Shown here in pieces: positions 1 through 9,344 of a DNA stretch of 64,000 nucleotides. The position numbers were made by a program, and so were the translations under genes. The notes below the pieces were generated by a model. That model had not been told where the DNA came from. It saw only the letters and a list, made by a program, of their open reading frames with translations, and searched no databases. Position 1 is the first letter of the stretch. Each line of letters opens with the position of its first letter. The DNA is taken from positions 62,001 through 126,000 of the forward strand of contig CAVMBN010000165.1 in assembly GCA_963678705.1 (NCBI GenBank), written 5' to 3'. The stretch is from Panorpa germanica (lineage: Eukaryota > Arthropoda > Insecta > Mecoptera > Panorpidae).

Positions 1-134
1 TTCAAGGTTGAAACAATTAAATCTAAGTTGGATAACATGTTAGTAGGGTAGTAGAGCGGGTTCTGGCTTAAATTTGAAATTGAGTTGGAAATTATTGGTG
101 GTGGGGATGCATTTAGGTCACGATATGCAGAGGG

Positions 135-228
135 GGCGTGGCTAGACTTGGAAGAATGTAAAAGGGGGTAATAGTGGGGTGAGGAGTGAGGTGGCGTGGC
201 TGGACAATGTTGGGGTAATAGTGGGGTA
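135..228. repeat. Imperfect G-rich tandem repeat
   Basis: Two imperfect units are visible. Each starts with GGCGTGGCT, then a base, then GAC, and each ends with GGGGTAATAGTGGGGT. The first unit is near 135-180 and the second near 193-228. The top strand is strongly G-rich here compared with the AT-rich surroundings. No coding potential is apparent and the function is unknown. Confidence 0.6.
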
Positions 229-233
229 AAATG

Positions 234-314
234 AAAGAGTGAGATAGCGATATTAATTATTACGTGTGTAATAATTAATATCTAATGGTAAAGAGTGAGA
301 TACCGATATTAATT
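234..314. repeat. Direct repeat flanking a perfect hairpin
   Basis: A 25-bp motif occurs at 234-258 and again at 290-314 with one mismatch. Between and overlapping them, 249-263 and 268-282 are perfect inverted repeats (arm GATATTAATTATTAC, loop GTGT), able to form a 15-bp stem with a 4-nt loop. This could be the end of an old transposon or a transcript hairpin. Nothing shows which. Confidence 0.65.
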
Positions 315-408
315 CTTATGTTTGATTTGTTATTGGTTATAAGATTATGACAGTGTTAAATTATTTATAACAGTGTATTTATAGCGCATTCCTTCAAAAT
401 TTGCAAAC

Positions 409-523
409 AGCACATGTTCTCATGAGAACTTTAGACACAAGCGCATTAGTTCGAATGTAACTTGAAGCACACGTGTTAGCCGGCGTCAGCATGAGCGTCA
501 GCACATGTTCTCATGAGAACTTT
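409..523. repeat. Duplicated 24-bp element containing the palindrome GTTCTCATGAGAAC
   Basis: An identical 24-bp sequence occurs at 409-432 and 500-523. Each copy contains the perfect 14-bp palindrome GTTCTCATGAGAAC (416-429 and 507-520). The second copy lies just upstream of a TATATATATT stretch. Paired identical palindromes upstream of a TATA-like stretch look like protein-binding sites, but that is inference. Confidence 0.55.
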
Positions 524-915
524 GTATATATATTATTCTTATGCAATATGATAAAACAATATTTTCCAAACGTAGACAAATTTTTTGTTATACATTTAAT
601 GTTTTAGTTAAATGTAGGGCCGGATTGGGTATTGTTGTATTAGATTATTTATTTAAGTATACTAAAAGTTATAATATACGTACATTATATCTGCTCAAAG
701 GGTCGGGGCCCCCGAGAATTTTATTTATTTTGAATGCGCGGGGATCATAGAATTAAGAATTGATAGTCTGATGGTAAATATATTATAGTATTAAATAAGT
801 AAAGTGCTACCCAGTAAAATTTTTATATTATAATTTATATATAAGTCTAAGAATATGATTGTTGAGCGTAAGACCTATGTAACGGGATTCTGTTGGTGGA
901 GGTGGTAAATTCATG
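524..915. other. AT-rich region without a supported gene
   Basis: A 69-codon open frame (541-750) starts shortly after a TATA-like stretch, but its product resembles no family I know and has no repeat or motif, so it is not called. The segment also holds a short GC-rich island (around 697-715 and 736-746). Nothing else is recognised. Confidence 0.4.
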
Positions 916-921
916 TATAAA
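916..921 (+). promoter_or_regulatory. TATA box of the acidic-protein gene
   Basis: TATAAA lies 77 bases before the first ATG of the acidic open reading frame at 998, a reasonable distance for a TATA box and a short leader. The assignment rests only on position and match to the consensus. Confidence 0.45.
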
Positions 922-997
922 TGTCACTTAAATAGAGATGATGTTGAGCTGTAATTACAGAGTAATATTTTCTTAGTGCAAGCTAAAGTTTAATAGT

Positions 998-1402
998 ATG
1001 AACGGATTTAAGAATATTCCAGGCGTAACATGGTTATTGAATTCGGGAGATATACGCGTCGGCATTGACAGTGAAGATAGATATTATGTGCAGGATATAA
1101 CTGACGATTTTGATATAGATGATTGTGATTCAGATGATTGTGATTCAGATGATATGACGGATAAAAAAGAAAAGAAGACATACGAGAAAATTATAGAGAG
1201 TTATGCTGATGAAATAATAATAGGCCACGAAGAAATTGAAATACAGGAAGAAGATTCTGATGTGGAAATCATAGAATTATTAGACGATGATAATGAAGTT
1301 ATTGAAATATTAGACTCTGACGATGAAATTGTAGAGGTGTTAGACTCTGATTACGAAATTGTAGAGGTGTTAGATTCTGATGACGAAATTGTAAAAGTAT
1401 AA
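998..1402 (+). CDS. Small acidic repeat protein, unassigned
   Basis: A 134-residue open frame. Residues 1-33 are ordinary mixed sequence. Residues 34-53 hold the repeated acidic motif DDCDSDD. After a short lysine-rich stretch the last 60 residues are almost entirely Asp, Glu, Ile, Leu and Val and end in a 10-residue tandem repeat of type DSDDEIVEVL, encoded by 30-bp DNA repeats (about 1297-1399). It has no signal peptide, membrane segment or known catalytic motif. A TATA box (916-921) precedes it and AATAAA (1442-1447) follows the stop by about 40 bases, so it looks like a compact single-exon transcription unit. Length, acidity and compact signals would fit a host gene or a gene of viral or transposon origin. 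I do not recognise the family. The internal repeats could make it prone to length change. Confidence 0.5.
   Translation: MNGFKNIPGVTWLLNSGDIRVGIDSEDRYYVQDITDDFDIDDCDSDDCDSDDMTDKKEKKTYEKIIESYADEIIIGHEEIEIQEEDSDVEIIELLDDDNEVIEILDSDDEIVEVLDSDYEIVEVLDSDDEIVKV
1297..1399 (+). repeat. 30-bp coding minisatellite in the acidic gene
   Basis: About three and a half units of 30 bp, each containing TTAGACTCTGA or close variants followed by GAAATTGTAGAGGTG. The first unit is more divergent. The unit length is a multiple of three, so the reading frame is kept and yields the ten-residue acidic repeat. Confidence 0.7.
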
Positions 1403-1441
1403 CATAGTGATTAATGTATATTTTTTATGTAAAATTATATA

Positions 1442-1447
1442 AATAAA
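1442..1447 (+). terminator. Poly(A) signal of the acidic-protein gene
   Basis: AATAAA about 40 bases after the stop codon at 1400-1402. It is the first such signal after the frame in an AT-rich tail. Confidence 0.45.
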
Positions 1448-1709
1448 TGAACTTTTAAAAGCAATTGTTATTTATATTTTGATTTTGAAACTGAAATATA
1501 TAATTTAAAATGGATAACGGTTGTAAGATTATTAAGCATATGAGAACAATTATTGAACTGAAAAGTAATGCATTTAGGGTTGGGTTTTGAAATAAGTTTT
1601 AATTTTAATAAATATTTTAAACATAATATATATACCAAATAAATTTAATTTAGGCATTGATTTAAAGTTAAATTGTGGATTACAGTGTCATTTGTTAAGA
1701 GATTTAAAT

Positions 1710-1859
1710 ATGTTTAATCAATTTAAATTCTTTGATGAAATTATAATCAATCAGAATAATTTCTGTGAAACTTTTAGAGCCGGGTTACTTTTTATATCTG
1801 AATTTGGAGACCCTGGATATGAGAGCCAAGACTCACTTGATTGGATTCTTAATTATTAA
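1710..1859 (+). CDS. Short unassigned reading frame, possibly a last exon
   Basis: The frame is open from 1596 to the stop at 1857-1859. The first ATG in it (1710) gives 49 residues. The coded sequence has a balanced, protein-like composition with Cys, Trp, Pro and Gly, unlike the AT-driven noise around it; it contains FCETFRAGLLFISEFGDPGY. A pyrimidine-poor but acceptable acceptor (TTTAG) ends at 1653, so the frame could be the last exon of a spliced gene, or a relic. No family is recognised. The call is weak because of its length. Confidence 0.25.
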   Translation: MFNQFKFFDEIIINQNNFCETFRAGLLFISEFGDPGYESQDSLDWILNY

Positions 1860-2860
1860 TTTTATTGCACTAATTACTAATAGATTGTAAATTTTGTTGT
1901 ACATAGAAAATATATCCAAATAAGGATAATTCATAAAGTATAAGGGTGGTAATTCATCCATTGAATTTACATGACTTGAACAATATGAATACAAAATTGC
2001 ATGACTTAACCAAATATGGGCACAAAATTTTTCTAGTACACTTTTATAGAAATTAAGACATAGTACATAAACCCATTACCAAACAGTTTAACTCGGTCTC
2101 GGTTTGATTCGGTCAAGTTCGTCGATTCTCGCCATTTGCTATTTCATTTGACAGTTGTTACATTGTTTCGTTCCATACACTTATAAAAAATAGTTTTAGA
2201 TACATTCTTTTATCTCAAGTTATATTTAAATAATAAATATATATAATAAAATATTATATTCTTGTCTGAGCGACGAGTATTTTGAGCAATACCGTTAGTA
2301 GGTTACAGCATATTATTTCTTCGCATATTATGATTTCTTAGCTATATTTAAAAACTTAAAAAGGCTCTACATTACGCCTGATATAATGCAGCACTTTATA
2401 CAGCTTCATACATGTTTCTCATACGCACTCAAATAATACATTTTAGGGTATCAATAACTAACCCTATATATTCACAGGATGTTCTTATAAAACTGTCTTA
2501 TTTATATAATAAACTGTATTGTATCACTTAAACCTTTGTTTGTAATTATTATTAACTATAAACCACGTTTGTAGTTAACCTTTTTTGCTAAACACTTTTT
2601 GTTTCTAATACATTACTCTACATCATATACAATGTTGAGATGTCAATATTCTATAGATTCTCTGCATAGTGTACTGTAGTGTACAATCTTTTGCTTTAGA
2701 CACTTATATAAAAGAGATAGTAAAATAACAAATATATAAATTATTGAAATAGTTACGATAGATGTGTAAATATCTCTTATTGTATTGCAATATATTAAAA
2801 AATAACTAAATATTTGAGGTTCTGGTAGCCAACTTTATAAACATACTTTTACAGAAATGA
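1860..2860. other. AT-rich intergenic DNA, nothing recognised
   Basis: About 1 kb with stops in all frames. A weak local duplication (ATATGAATACAAAATTGCATGACTT-like followed by ATATGGGCACAAAATTTT) lies near 1967-2034. No RNA gene or transposon end is apparent. Confidence 0.4.
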
Positions 2861-3073
2861 GGCTCCTATTTTCTAACTGTTTACCGGACGTCTATATATT
2901 TTCTAAATTAAGCTATGTAAGTTAAGACAAAACTATCAGAAGACATTAAATAAAAAGCAACACGGATCCTATACCTTGGAACTGGTATGAGTAGCGTAAT
3001 TTGTAAAATATAGGCCTTTGAAAAATTGTCAAAGGTTATCAGCTGTCAGGTAAGCAGTTACAAAATAGGAGCC
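2861..3073. mobile_element. Miniature inverted-repeat element
   Basis: The termini are imperfect inverted repeats: 2861-2889 begins GGCTCCTATTTT and 3045-3073 is its complement, ending AAAATAGGAGCC. About three mismatches occur over 29 bp. The 213-bp length without coding capacity fits a MITE. No clear target-site duplication is seen, so the superfamily cannot be assigned and an unrelated foldback is possible. Confidence 0.5.
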
Positions 3074-3303
3074 TTTTAAGTCATGGTTATCAAATATAAC
3101 CTTTAGTGTCAGCAAGTGAGATGACATCCTGCAGAAATAATAAAATCCACTATACATTGTTAATGAACGCAGTCTTTAAAGTGTTTCTAGTTTAGATAAA
3201 AAGAAAATCGAAATATTATTTTGTGTAATTGTTTATTTTTGAAATTCTTGTTCATATACAGCAAAAGTATAATAATACCTAATAATTAACATTCTTTTGT
3301 CAG
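3074..3303. other. AT-rich DNA upstream of the truncated PolB relic
   Basis: This segment shows no match to the region upstream of the intact polymerase gene, so the homology of the relic starts abruptly at about 3304. Nothing else is recognised. Confidence 0.4.
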
Positions 3304-6300
3304 TTAAAGATAAAAAGGCTATAGTAAATGTAGTAAATAATGATCAAGCTTGCTTTATGTGGGCTATAACTTCAGCATTGTATCCAGCATCAAAAAGTAT
3401 GGATAGAGTTACATCATATCCACATTATTCAAAAGTACTTAATTCAAATGGTATAGAATTACCGATGAAATTAAAAGATATTAGAACATTTGAGAAGAAT
3501 AATGATATAAGTGTGAATGTTTATGGACTTGAAAATAATTTCATTGTGGGACCGTTGCATTATACATCTAAAAAGAAGAAACAACATGTTAATTTATTGT
3601 ATATTGAAGATTTGAGTAATGGACATTATTGTTGGATTAAAAATATATCAAGATTAATAAGAAGTCAATTTACTAAGCATACTAGTAAACAATTTTTGTG
3701 TGATGGATGCTTTTCATTTTTTAACACAGAAGATCAGTTAAATAGACATTTAGAATATGATTGCAATAAGATATATACAATCCTTCCTTCTAAGTATAAC
3801 GCTAAAGATAAATTGGGTAATATGATATCTCAAAACATTTTAAAATTCGATAATCATAAGAATCAATTACGCGTTCCATTTGTGATATATGGAGATTTTG
3901 AAACATTATTAAAACCCATTAGTACTTGTTATCCTGAAACTAATACATCATTTTCAAATAATATTCAAATTCATGAACCATATTTAATGTTCCTTTAATG
4001 ATTCCTTAAGTAAGTTTGTTACGTACAGAGGTATTAATTGCGATAAAGTATTTATTGAAACAATAACTGAATACGCTAAACAAATTTATAAAGTCTTAAA
4101 TAAAGTGAAGCCTTTAAATAAATTATCTGATTGGCAAAAACAGGAATATGATGAAGCTTCTATTTGCCATATTTGTGAAGGTATCCTCAATGGTGATAAA
4201 GTGTTAGATCATTGTCATTTAACTGGTAATTACCGAGGAGCTGCTCATAATCATTGCAATTTAAAATTTACAATTCCAAAGTTTATACCTGTAATATTCC
4301 ATAACTTAAGTAATTGTAACCATATAATTGTAAAAGAATTAGGTAATGATAGTGGAAAAATTGAAGTTATTCCAGAAAATAAGGAAAAGTATATATCTTT
4401 TACGAAACATATTTTGGTGGAATCAAAAGCCGATAAAAATGATAAAGTTCATAACTGCTATATTAAACTTAGATTTATTGATTCTTTACGATTTATGCAT
4501 TCTAGTTTAGAAACACTTGCAAAAAATTTATTATCAGAACAATTTTTCGAATTTAAAAAATTCTATCCGAATGAAAATCATTTCAATTTATTAAAACGTA
4601 AAGGTGTATTTCCTTATGAATATGTAAATAGTAGGGATATGCTTAATGATTCTGACTTGCTATCTCAAAATAATTTTTATAGCTCACTTAATGGCTGTAA
4701 TATATCTGACGGGGATTACAATCATGCCAAAATGGTTTGGTATGCATTTGAAATGAAAACATTAGGGGAATATTCAGACTTATATTTAAAGATCGATGTT
4801 CTGTTGTTAACAGATATTTTTGAAAATTTTCGAGATGTGTGCTATAAAACATATAATATACATCATTTTCAAATAATATTCAAATTCATGAACCATATTC
4901 TTTTGCTCATTATATTAAATGTTCCTTTAATGATTCCTTAAGTAAGTTTGTTACGTACAGAGGTATTAATTGCGTTAAAGTATTTATTGAAACAATAACT
5001 GATACGTACAGAGGTATTAATTGCGTTAAAGTATTTATTGAAACAATAACTGAAGATGCTAAACAAATTTATAAAGTCTTAAATAAAGTGAAGCCTTTAA
5101 ATAAATTATCTGATTGGCAGAAACAGGAATATGATGAAGCTTCTATTTGCCATATTTGTGAAGGTATCCTCAATGGTCATAAAGTGTTAGATCATTGTCA
5201 TTTAACTGGTAATTACCGAGGAGCTGCTCATAATCATTGCAATTTAAAATTTACAATTCCAAAGTTTATACCTGTCATATTCCATAACTTAAGTAATTAC
5301 GATAGCCATATAATTGTAAAAGAATTAGGTAATGATAGTGAAAAAATTGAAGTTATTCCAGAAAATAAGGAAAAGGATATATATCTTATACGAAACATAT
5401 TTTGGTAGAATCAAAAGTCGATAAAAATGATAAAGTTCATAACTGCTATATTAAACTTAGATTTATTGATTCTTTACGATTTATGCATTCTAGTTTAGAA
5501 ACACTTGCAAAAAATTTATTATCAGAACAATTTTTCGAATTAAAAAATTCTATCCGAATGAAAATCATTTCAATTTATTAAAACGTAAAGGTGTATTTCC
5601 TTATGAATATGTAAATAGTAGGGATATGCTTAATGAATCTGACTTGCCATCTCAAAATAATTTTTATAGCTCACTTAATGGCTGTAATATATCTGACGAT
5701 GATTACAATCATGCCAAAATGGTTTGGTATGCATTTGAAATGAAAACATTGGGGGAATATTCAGACTTATATTTAAAGATCGATGTTCTGTTGTTAACAG
5801 ATATTTTGCTATAAAACATATAATTTAGATCCCTGTCAATATTATACAGCACCAGGACTTTTTTGGGATGCTATGTTAAATTATACAAGTATTGAATTAG
5901 AACTTTTAACAGATATTGATATGTTACATTTTATTAAAAAAGGTATAAAAGGTGGAATATCACAATGCTCTCACAGACATGGAATTGCAAATAATAAATA
6001 TATGTCCAATTATGATTCAAATAAAGATTCTCAATATTTAATGTATTGGGATGCAAATAACTAAAGCTATTGAAGATAACTCAGATGTTGGTTATATATT
6101 AGAAGTCGATTTAAGATATCCTAATTATTTGCACGATGAACACAATGATCTACCTTTCTGTGCCGAAAATATTAAACCACCTTGCATTAAAACAAATGAC
6201 GTTAAATTAATACCAAATCTAAATAACAAGTATAATTATGTGCTTCACAATAGATCGTTAAAGCAATGTCTTAAAAATAATCTGAAAATAGATAAAATTC

Positions 6301-7193
6301 ATAGAAATTTGGAATTTAAACAGTCTGATTGGTTAAAAAGTTATATTGATCTAAATAAATTAAAAAGAAAGAACTCTGCAAATACATTTGAGAAAAAACT
6401 TTTTTAAATTATTGAATAATTCAGTTTATGGTAAAACAATGGAAAATGTAGATAAACGTGTTGATGTAAAGTTAATAACTCATTAAGATAATATAGGAAA
6501 AACAATGGGTGCTAATACACTTATAAGTAAACCAAACTATCATAGTTGTTCTATATTTCATGAAAACTTAGTTGCTATTCAAATGCAAAAACTTAAAGTT
6601 TTTTATAATAAACCATTGTATTTAGGATTAAGTGTACTTGATATATCAAAAAACTTTAATATACGATTTTCATTATGATTTCATCAAAAAAAATCTATAA
6701 AGGTAATGCTAAATTGTTGTATACAGATACAGATTCATTAATATATCAAATTAAAACAGATGATATATATGACGATATTAAGTGTAATCTAGATAAATTT
6801 GATACATCTAATTATCCATTTAATAATGAATTTTCATTACCTTTAATGAACAAAGCTAAATTAGGCTTAATAAAAGATGAATGCGCGAGTAGTATAATTT
6901 GGGAGTTTGTTAGGTTAAGGTCAAAAATGTATGCAATTGATATTGAGGGTTCATGCACAGCTAAAGCAAAAGGAATTAAGAAAAATATTGTAAACAAATT
7001 CAATATTAAAGATTATGTAAATTGTTTATCTCAGGATAACATATTATTGATCACAATGAATACCTTTAAATCTATTAAGCATACAATTTATACTCAAATG
7101 ATAAGTAAAGTAGGTCTTAGTGGAAATGATAATAAAAGTTATGTATTAACTGATGGTATAAGTACTTTAGCACATGGACATTATAAAATTTAG
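3304..7193 (+). pseudogene. Broken, 5'-truncated family-B DNA polymerase (Polinton-type)
   Basis: This is collinear with the intact 1278-residue polymerase at 21765-25601 from about residue 272 to the last residue, so the N-terminal zinc fingers are lost. Exo I (GDFETLL, near 3895) and the endonuclease-VII-like DHCH motif (near 4208, and again near 5190) survive. Breaks include a 17-base deletion near 3987, a 915-bp internal tandem duplication (junction near 4861), a nested 51-bp duplication (4952-5002 repeated at 5003-5053), a deletion of about 20 bases near 5807, and a deletion of roughly 85 bases at about 6062 that removes most of polymerase motif A. There are also several frameshifts and an in-frame stop near 6484. 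Motif C (YTDTDS) remains near 6721. The 3' flank also matches the intact element up to about 7415. It is an older family member and cannot encode an active enzyme. Confidence 0.9.
3946..5053 (+). repeat. Internal tandem duplication within the PolB relic
   Basis: The sequence from about 3946 to 4860 starts again at 4861 with the same CATCATTTTCAAATAATATTC. The second copy retains 17 bases lost from the first and contains an extra nested 51-bp duplication (4952-5002, 5003-5053). These three steps account for the 983-base offset seen downstream between the two copies. Confidence 0.8.
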
Positions 7194-7415
7194 TACTAAT
7201 TTTAAGTTAAGTTTAAGTTTTGTATAAATTTATATCTGTTTTAGTTAAGATAATTAAAATGTATATTTATATAACAATTGAAAAATAGCATATTTATAAA
7301 TAAATAATAATATATAAACACAAACCATTGAGTTTTATTATTATAAGATTTAATGTTTTAATACATCCACATAAAATAAGATACACATATTTTATTAGTA
7401 ATGTTTTGTTATATA
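7194..7415 (+). other. 3' flank of the PolB relic with poly(A) signal
   Basis: This noncoding segment is nearly identical to the sequence after the PolB stop codon in both arms of the palindrome (20426-20650 and its mirror). It includes an AATAAA at 7299-7304, 106 bases after the stop, at the same offset as in the intact copies. Homology stops at about 7415. Confidence 0.75.
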
Positions 7416-7438
7416 TATTCTTAATATATATAAATTAC

Positions 7439-7758
7439 GTGTCACTGTGTTGTCCCTTATGGACTCCTAAACTACTTAACCGATTTTAATGAAATTTGTA
7501 CACCGTGTGCAGTTTGAGCCAACTTGAAAGATAGGATAGCTTACATCTCAATTTATTTATCTTATTGCTAATTATTTGTCTATTAATTATCTGTATATGA
7601 CATATGACATCGGGCGACGATGATGGCGACATCTGTTGACTAGATTAAGTAAATATTCTGTTAGGTAAATCGAAATCTGTTGACTAGATTATGTAAATAT
7701 TCAATAGATGGCGCTATGTAATGTAAAATGACAAAAACGTTAGGCACAGCAACGCGTG
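7439..7758. repeat. Dispersed insect-type repeat fragment abutting the satellite
   Basis: It contains a block reading CCTAAACTACTTAACCGATT followed by TTAATGAAATTTG. From memory this resembles a phrase common in dispersed repeats of insect genomes. A duplicated CTGTTGACTAGATTA phrase lies near 7634 and 7679, and the segment ends in GCAACGCGTGG where the satellite begins. Class is uncertain; a nonautonomous DNA transposon or Helitron-like tail is my best guess, from memory of similar sequences and not from a search. Confidence 0.35.
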
Positions 7759-9344
7759 GCCGCCCACTATCAAGTAAGTCGAATAACATTAACTATAAAT
7801 AATATTAAAACACAAGAATTAGTTTATATAAATGCGTGTTTTAAATAATAATGAGAGTGTATTAATTGTTATAAGTGATTAAGTGAACAATATATGCGGT
7901 TTTCTTGGAAATAGTGATTGATCGTTCATGAACATTCAATGGTAACAAACAAATGGTAAGTAAGTAGGCATAAGTACAAGTATGTATATGAGATATTTAT
8001 AGAAATTCAGTGTGCCTTTGTTGATGTCCGGTGGCCAAGTGACCTTTAAAGAATTAGACCGGCAAAAACCTATAGGTACGTCTACTGCGCTATGGAGAAC
8101 TATTTTCATTGTCGAACATTATTTTACAAACCGATTACCGTTCCATGAAAAGGCAACTATCTAAAGGTTGTTCTCAGCGATCTGTAATGGGGCCTGAGGT
8201 CTGGAACATGGTATTCGACGAGAACTGTGTTTTTTACTCGAAAGGTTGTGTAGACATATGTTTTGCTAACGATAATGTGATCCTTATCGGTGCAAATAGT
8301 ACAGAAACCCTAGAAAGCCGTTCTCGACCTGCTATATATAAAATCTGTAGTTTCTTGAAGCTACAAAGCTACGAAACAAATACAGTTACAACGAATGATT
8401 AACTTGTAACACACCTTGCGCGTGTCACAAGGACGGAATGAAGCTTAAACTCGGCAACTATGCCGACACTATACAAGGGGGCATTTATGCTAATAGTTGT
8501 GTATTGTGCTTCGGCATGGTATTACAGGATCAATCTTCCAGATCTTCCATGCAAAGAACTATGTTATTGACGATGACGCGTTGTTGCAGAACTGTATCTA
8601 CAGAAGTGGTGCAAGTGATATTGGGGACAATTCCTTTAGATTTAAAAATCACTCATGCACTTACTCAAGTACAAATTACGCTAGAACTGAAAAAATCAAA
8701 TTTTGATGATTTAAAATTAATGCGACAAATTTCGAGGATTTAAAGTTAATGCGGCTGTAGGATAAAAGTCTGAAGACGATACTAAATATACTGCCAAAGA
8801 GATGAATGCATATATGTATAAGCTCTGGCAAGACAGATGGGACTTAATACAAAAAGGAAGACCTACGTATTGGTTAACAAGGACGTTAATATTGCTTTGC
8901 AACACAAGTGGTTCCTATCTACTATGTGTGTGATCGGCTCCTGCTACTTTAGGTAAAAAAAGTGATTAGAAGTGAGAAATTAATTATGGAAAAAAATTAA
9001 ATAAATTATATGAATACTTTTTCAAACGAAATGTATTTAAATTTGTTTTAAATTTGTGTTAATTTACCCTAAACAAAGTGTTTTTACAAAAGTTTGACAG
9101 TTGGAAACCAGTGTTAAAAACGAATTGTTCATTACGCGTACACGCGGTCTTATAAACATAACCACAAATTTGTAACTTTGATGTTTGATATACGACATTA
9201 ATAAGTGCGATAGAGAAAAAAAGTGATAATAATTAGGTTAATGTTAGTGCTAAAACATCAAGTGGTTTAAAATTCAAGAAATCTGTAGAGATATATATGG
9301 AAGACCTCATATAAACACTACAAATATACGGAAGACAAAAGGTT
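7759..9344 (+). repeat. Satellite monomer 1, type A
   Basis: 1,586 bp. This is the most divergent of the A monomers at the array edge: an extra TAA at 8400-8402 shortens the first relic frame, and there are private changes such as GAGGTCTGG at about 8197. Higher divergence at the edge is usual for tandem arrays. Confidence 0.9.
8109..8933 (+). pseudogene. Non-LTR retrotransposon reverse-transcriptase relic (R1/Jockey-type), reference copy
   Basis: Three pieces of one retrotransposon protein are readable. Piece one (8109-8399) has the palm motif GCPQRSVMGPELWN in most monomers, matching the GCPQGSVLGPxLWN signature of R1-like elements. It then has FANDNVILI where active enzymes have YADD or FADD followed by hydrophobics, so the first catalytic aspartate is replaced by Asn. 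Piece two (8438-8743, different frame) has MQRTMLLTMTRCCRTVSTE and VILGTIPLDL, which fit the post-palm segment (QR..L.....YRTVSTEAL.VLAG..PL.L). Piece three (about 8775-8933) has LWQDRWDLIQKGRPTYW, like the C-terminal W..RW....KGR.T motif. The sequence between palm and thumb is missing or unreadable. The same relic sits at the same offset (+350 to +1174) in every monomer, so it was dead before the array formed. Confidence 0.8.

Noticed and set aside
541..750. 69-residue frame after a TATA-like run
   Set aside because: No recognisable motif, no clear poly(A) signal, ends in a GC-rich island; within what chance allows.
8000..8110. CENP-B-box-like motif in the satellite
   Set aside because: I looked for the TTCG....A..CGGG pattern and did not find it in the monomer.
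8497..8706. 69-residue frame repeated in most monomers, overlapping relic frame two in another phase
   Set aside because: The other phase carries the retrotransposon signature QR..L....CCRTVSTE; this one has none, so it is a shadow.
8717..8905. 62-residue antisense frame present in every monomer
   Set aside because: It is antisense to the C-terminal retrotransposon motif (WQDRWDLIQKGRPTYW) and is conserved only because the monomers are.
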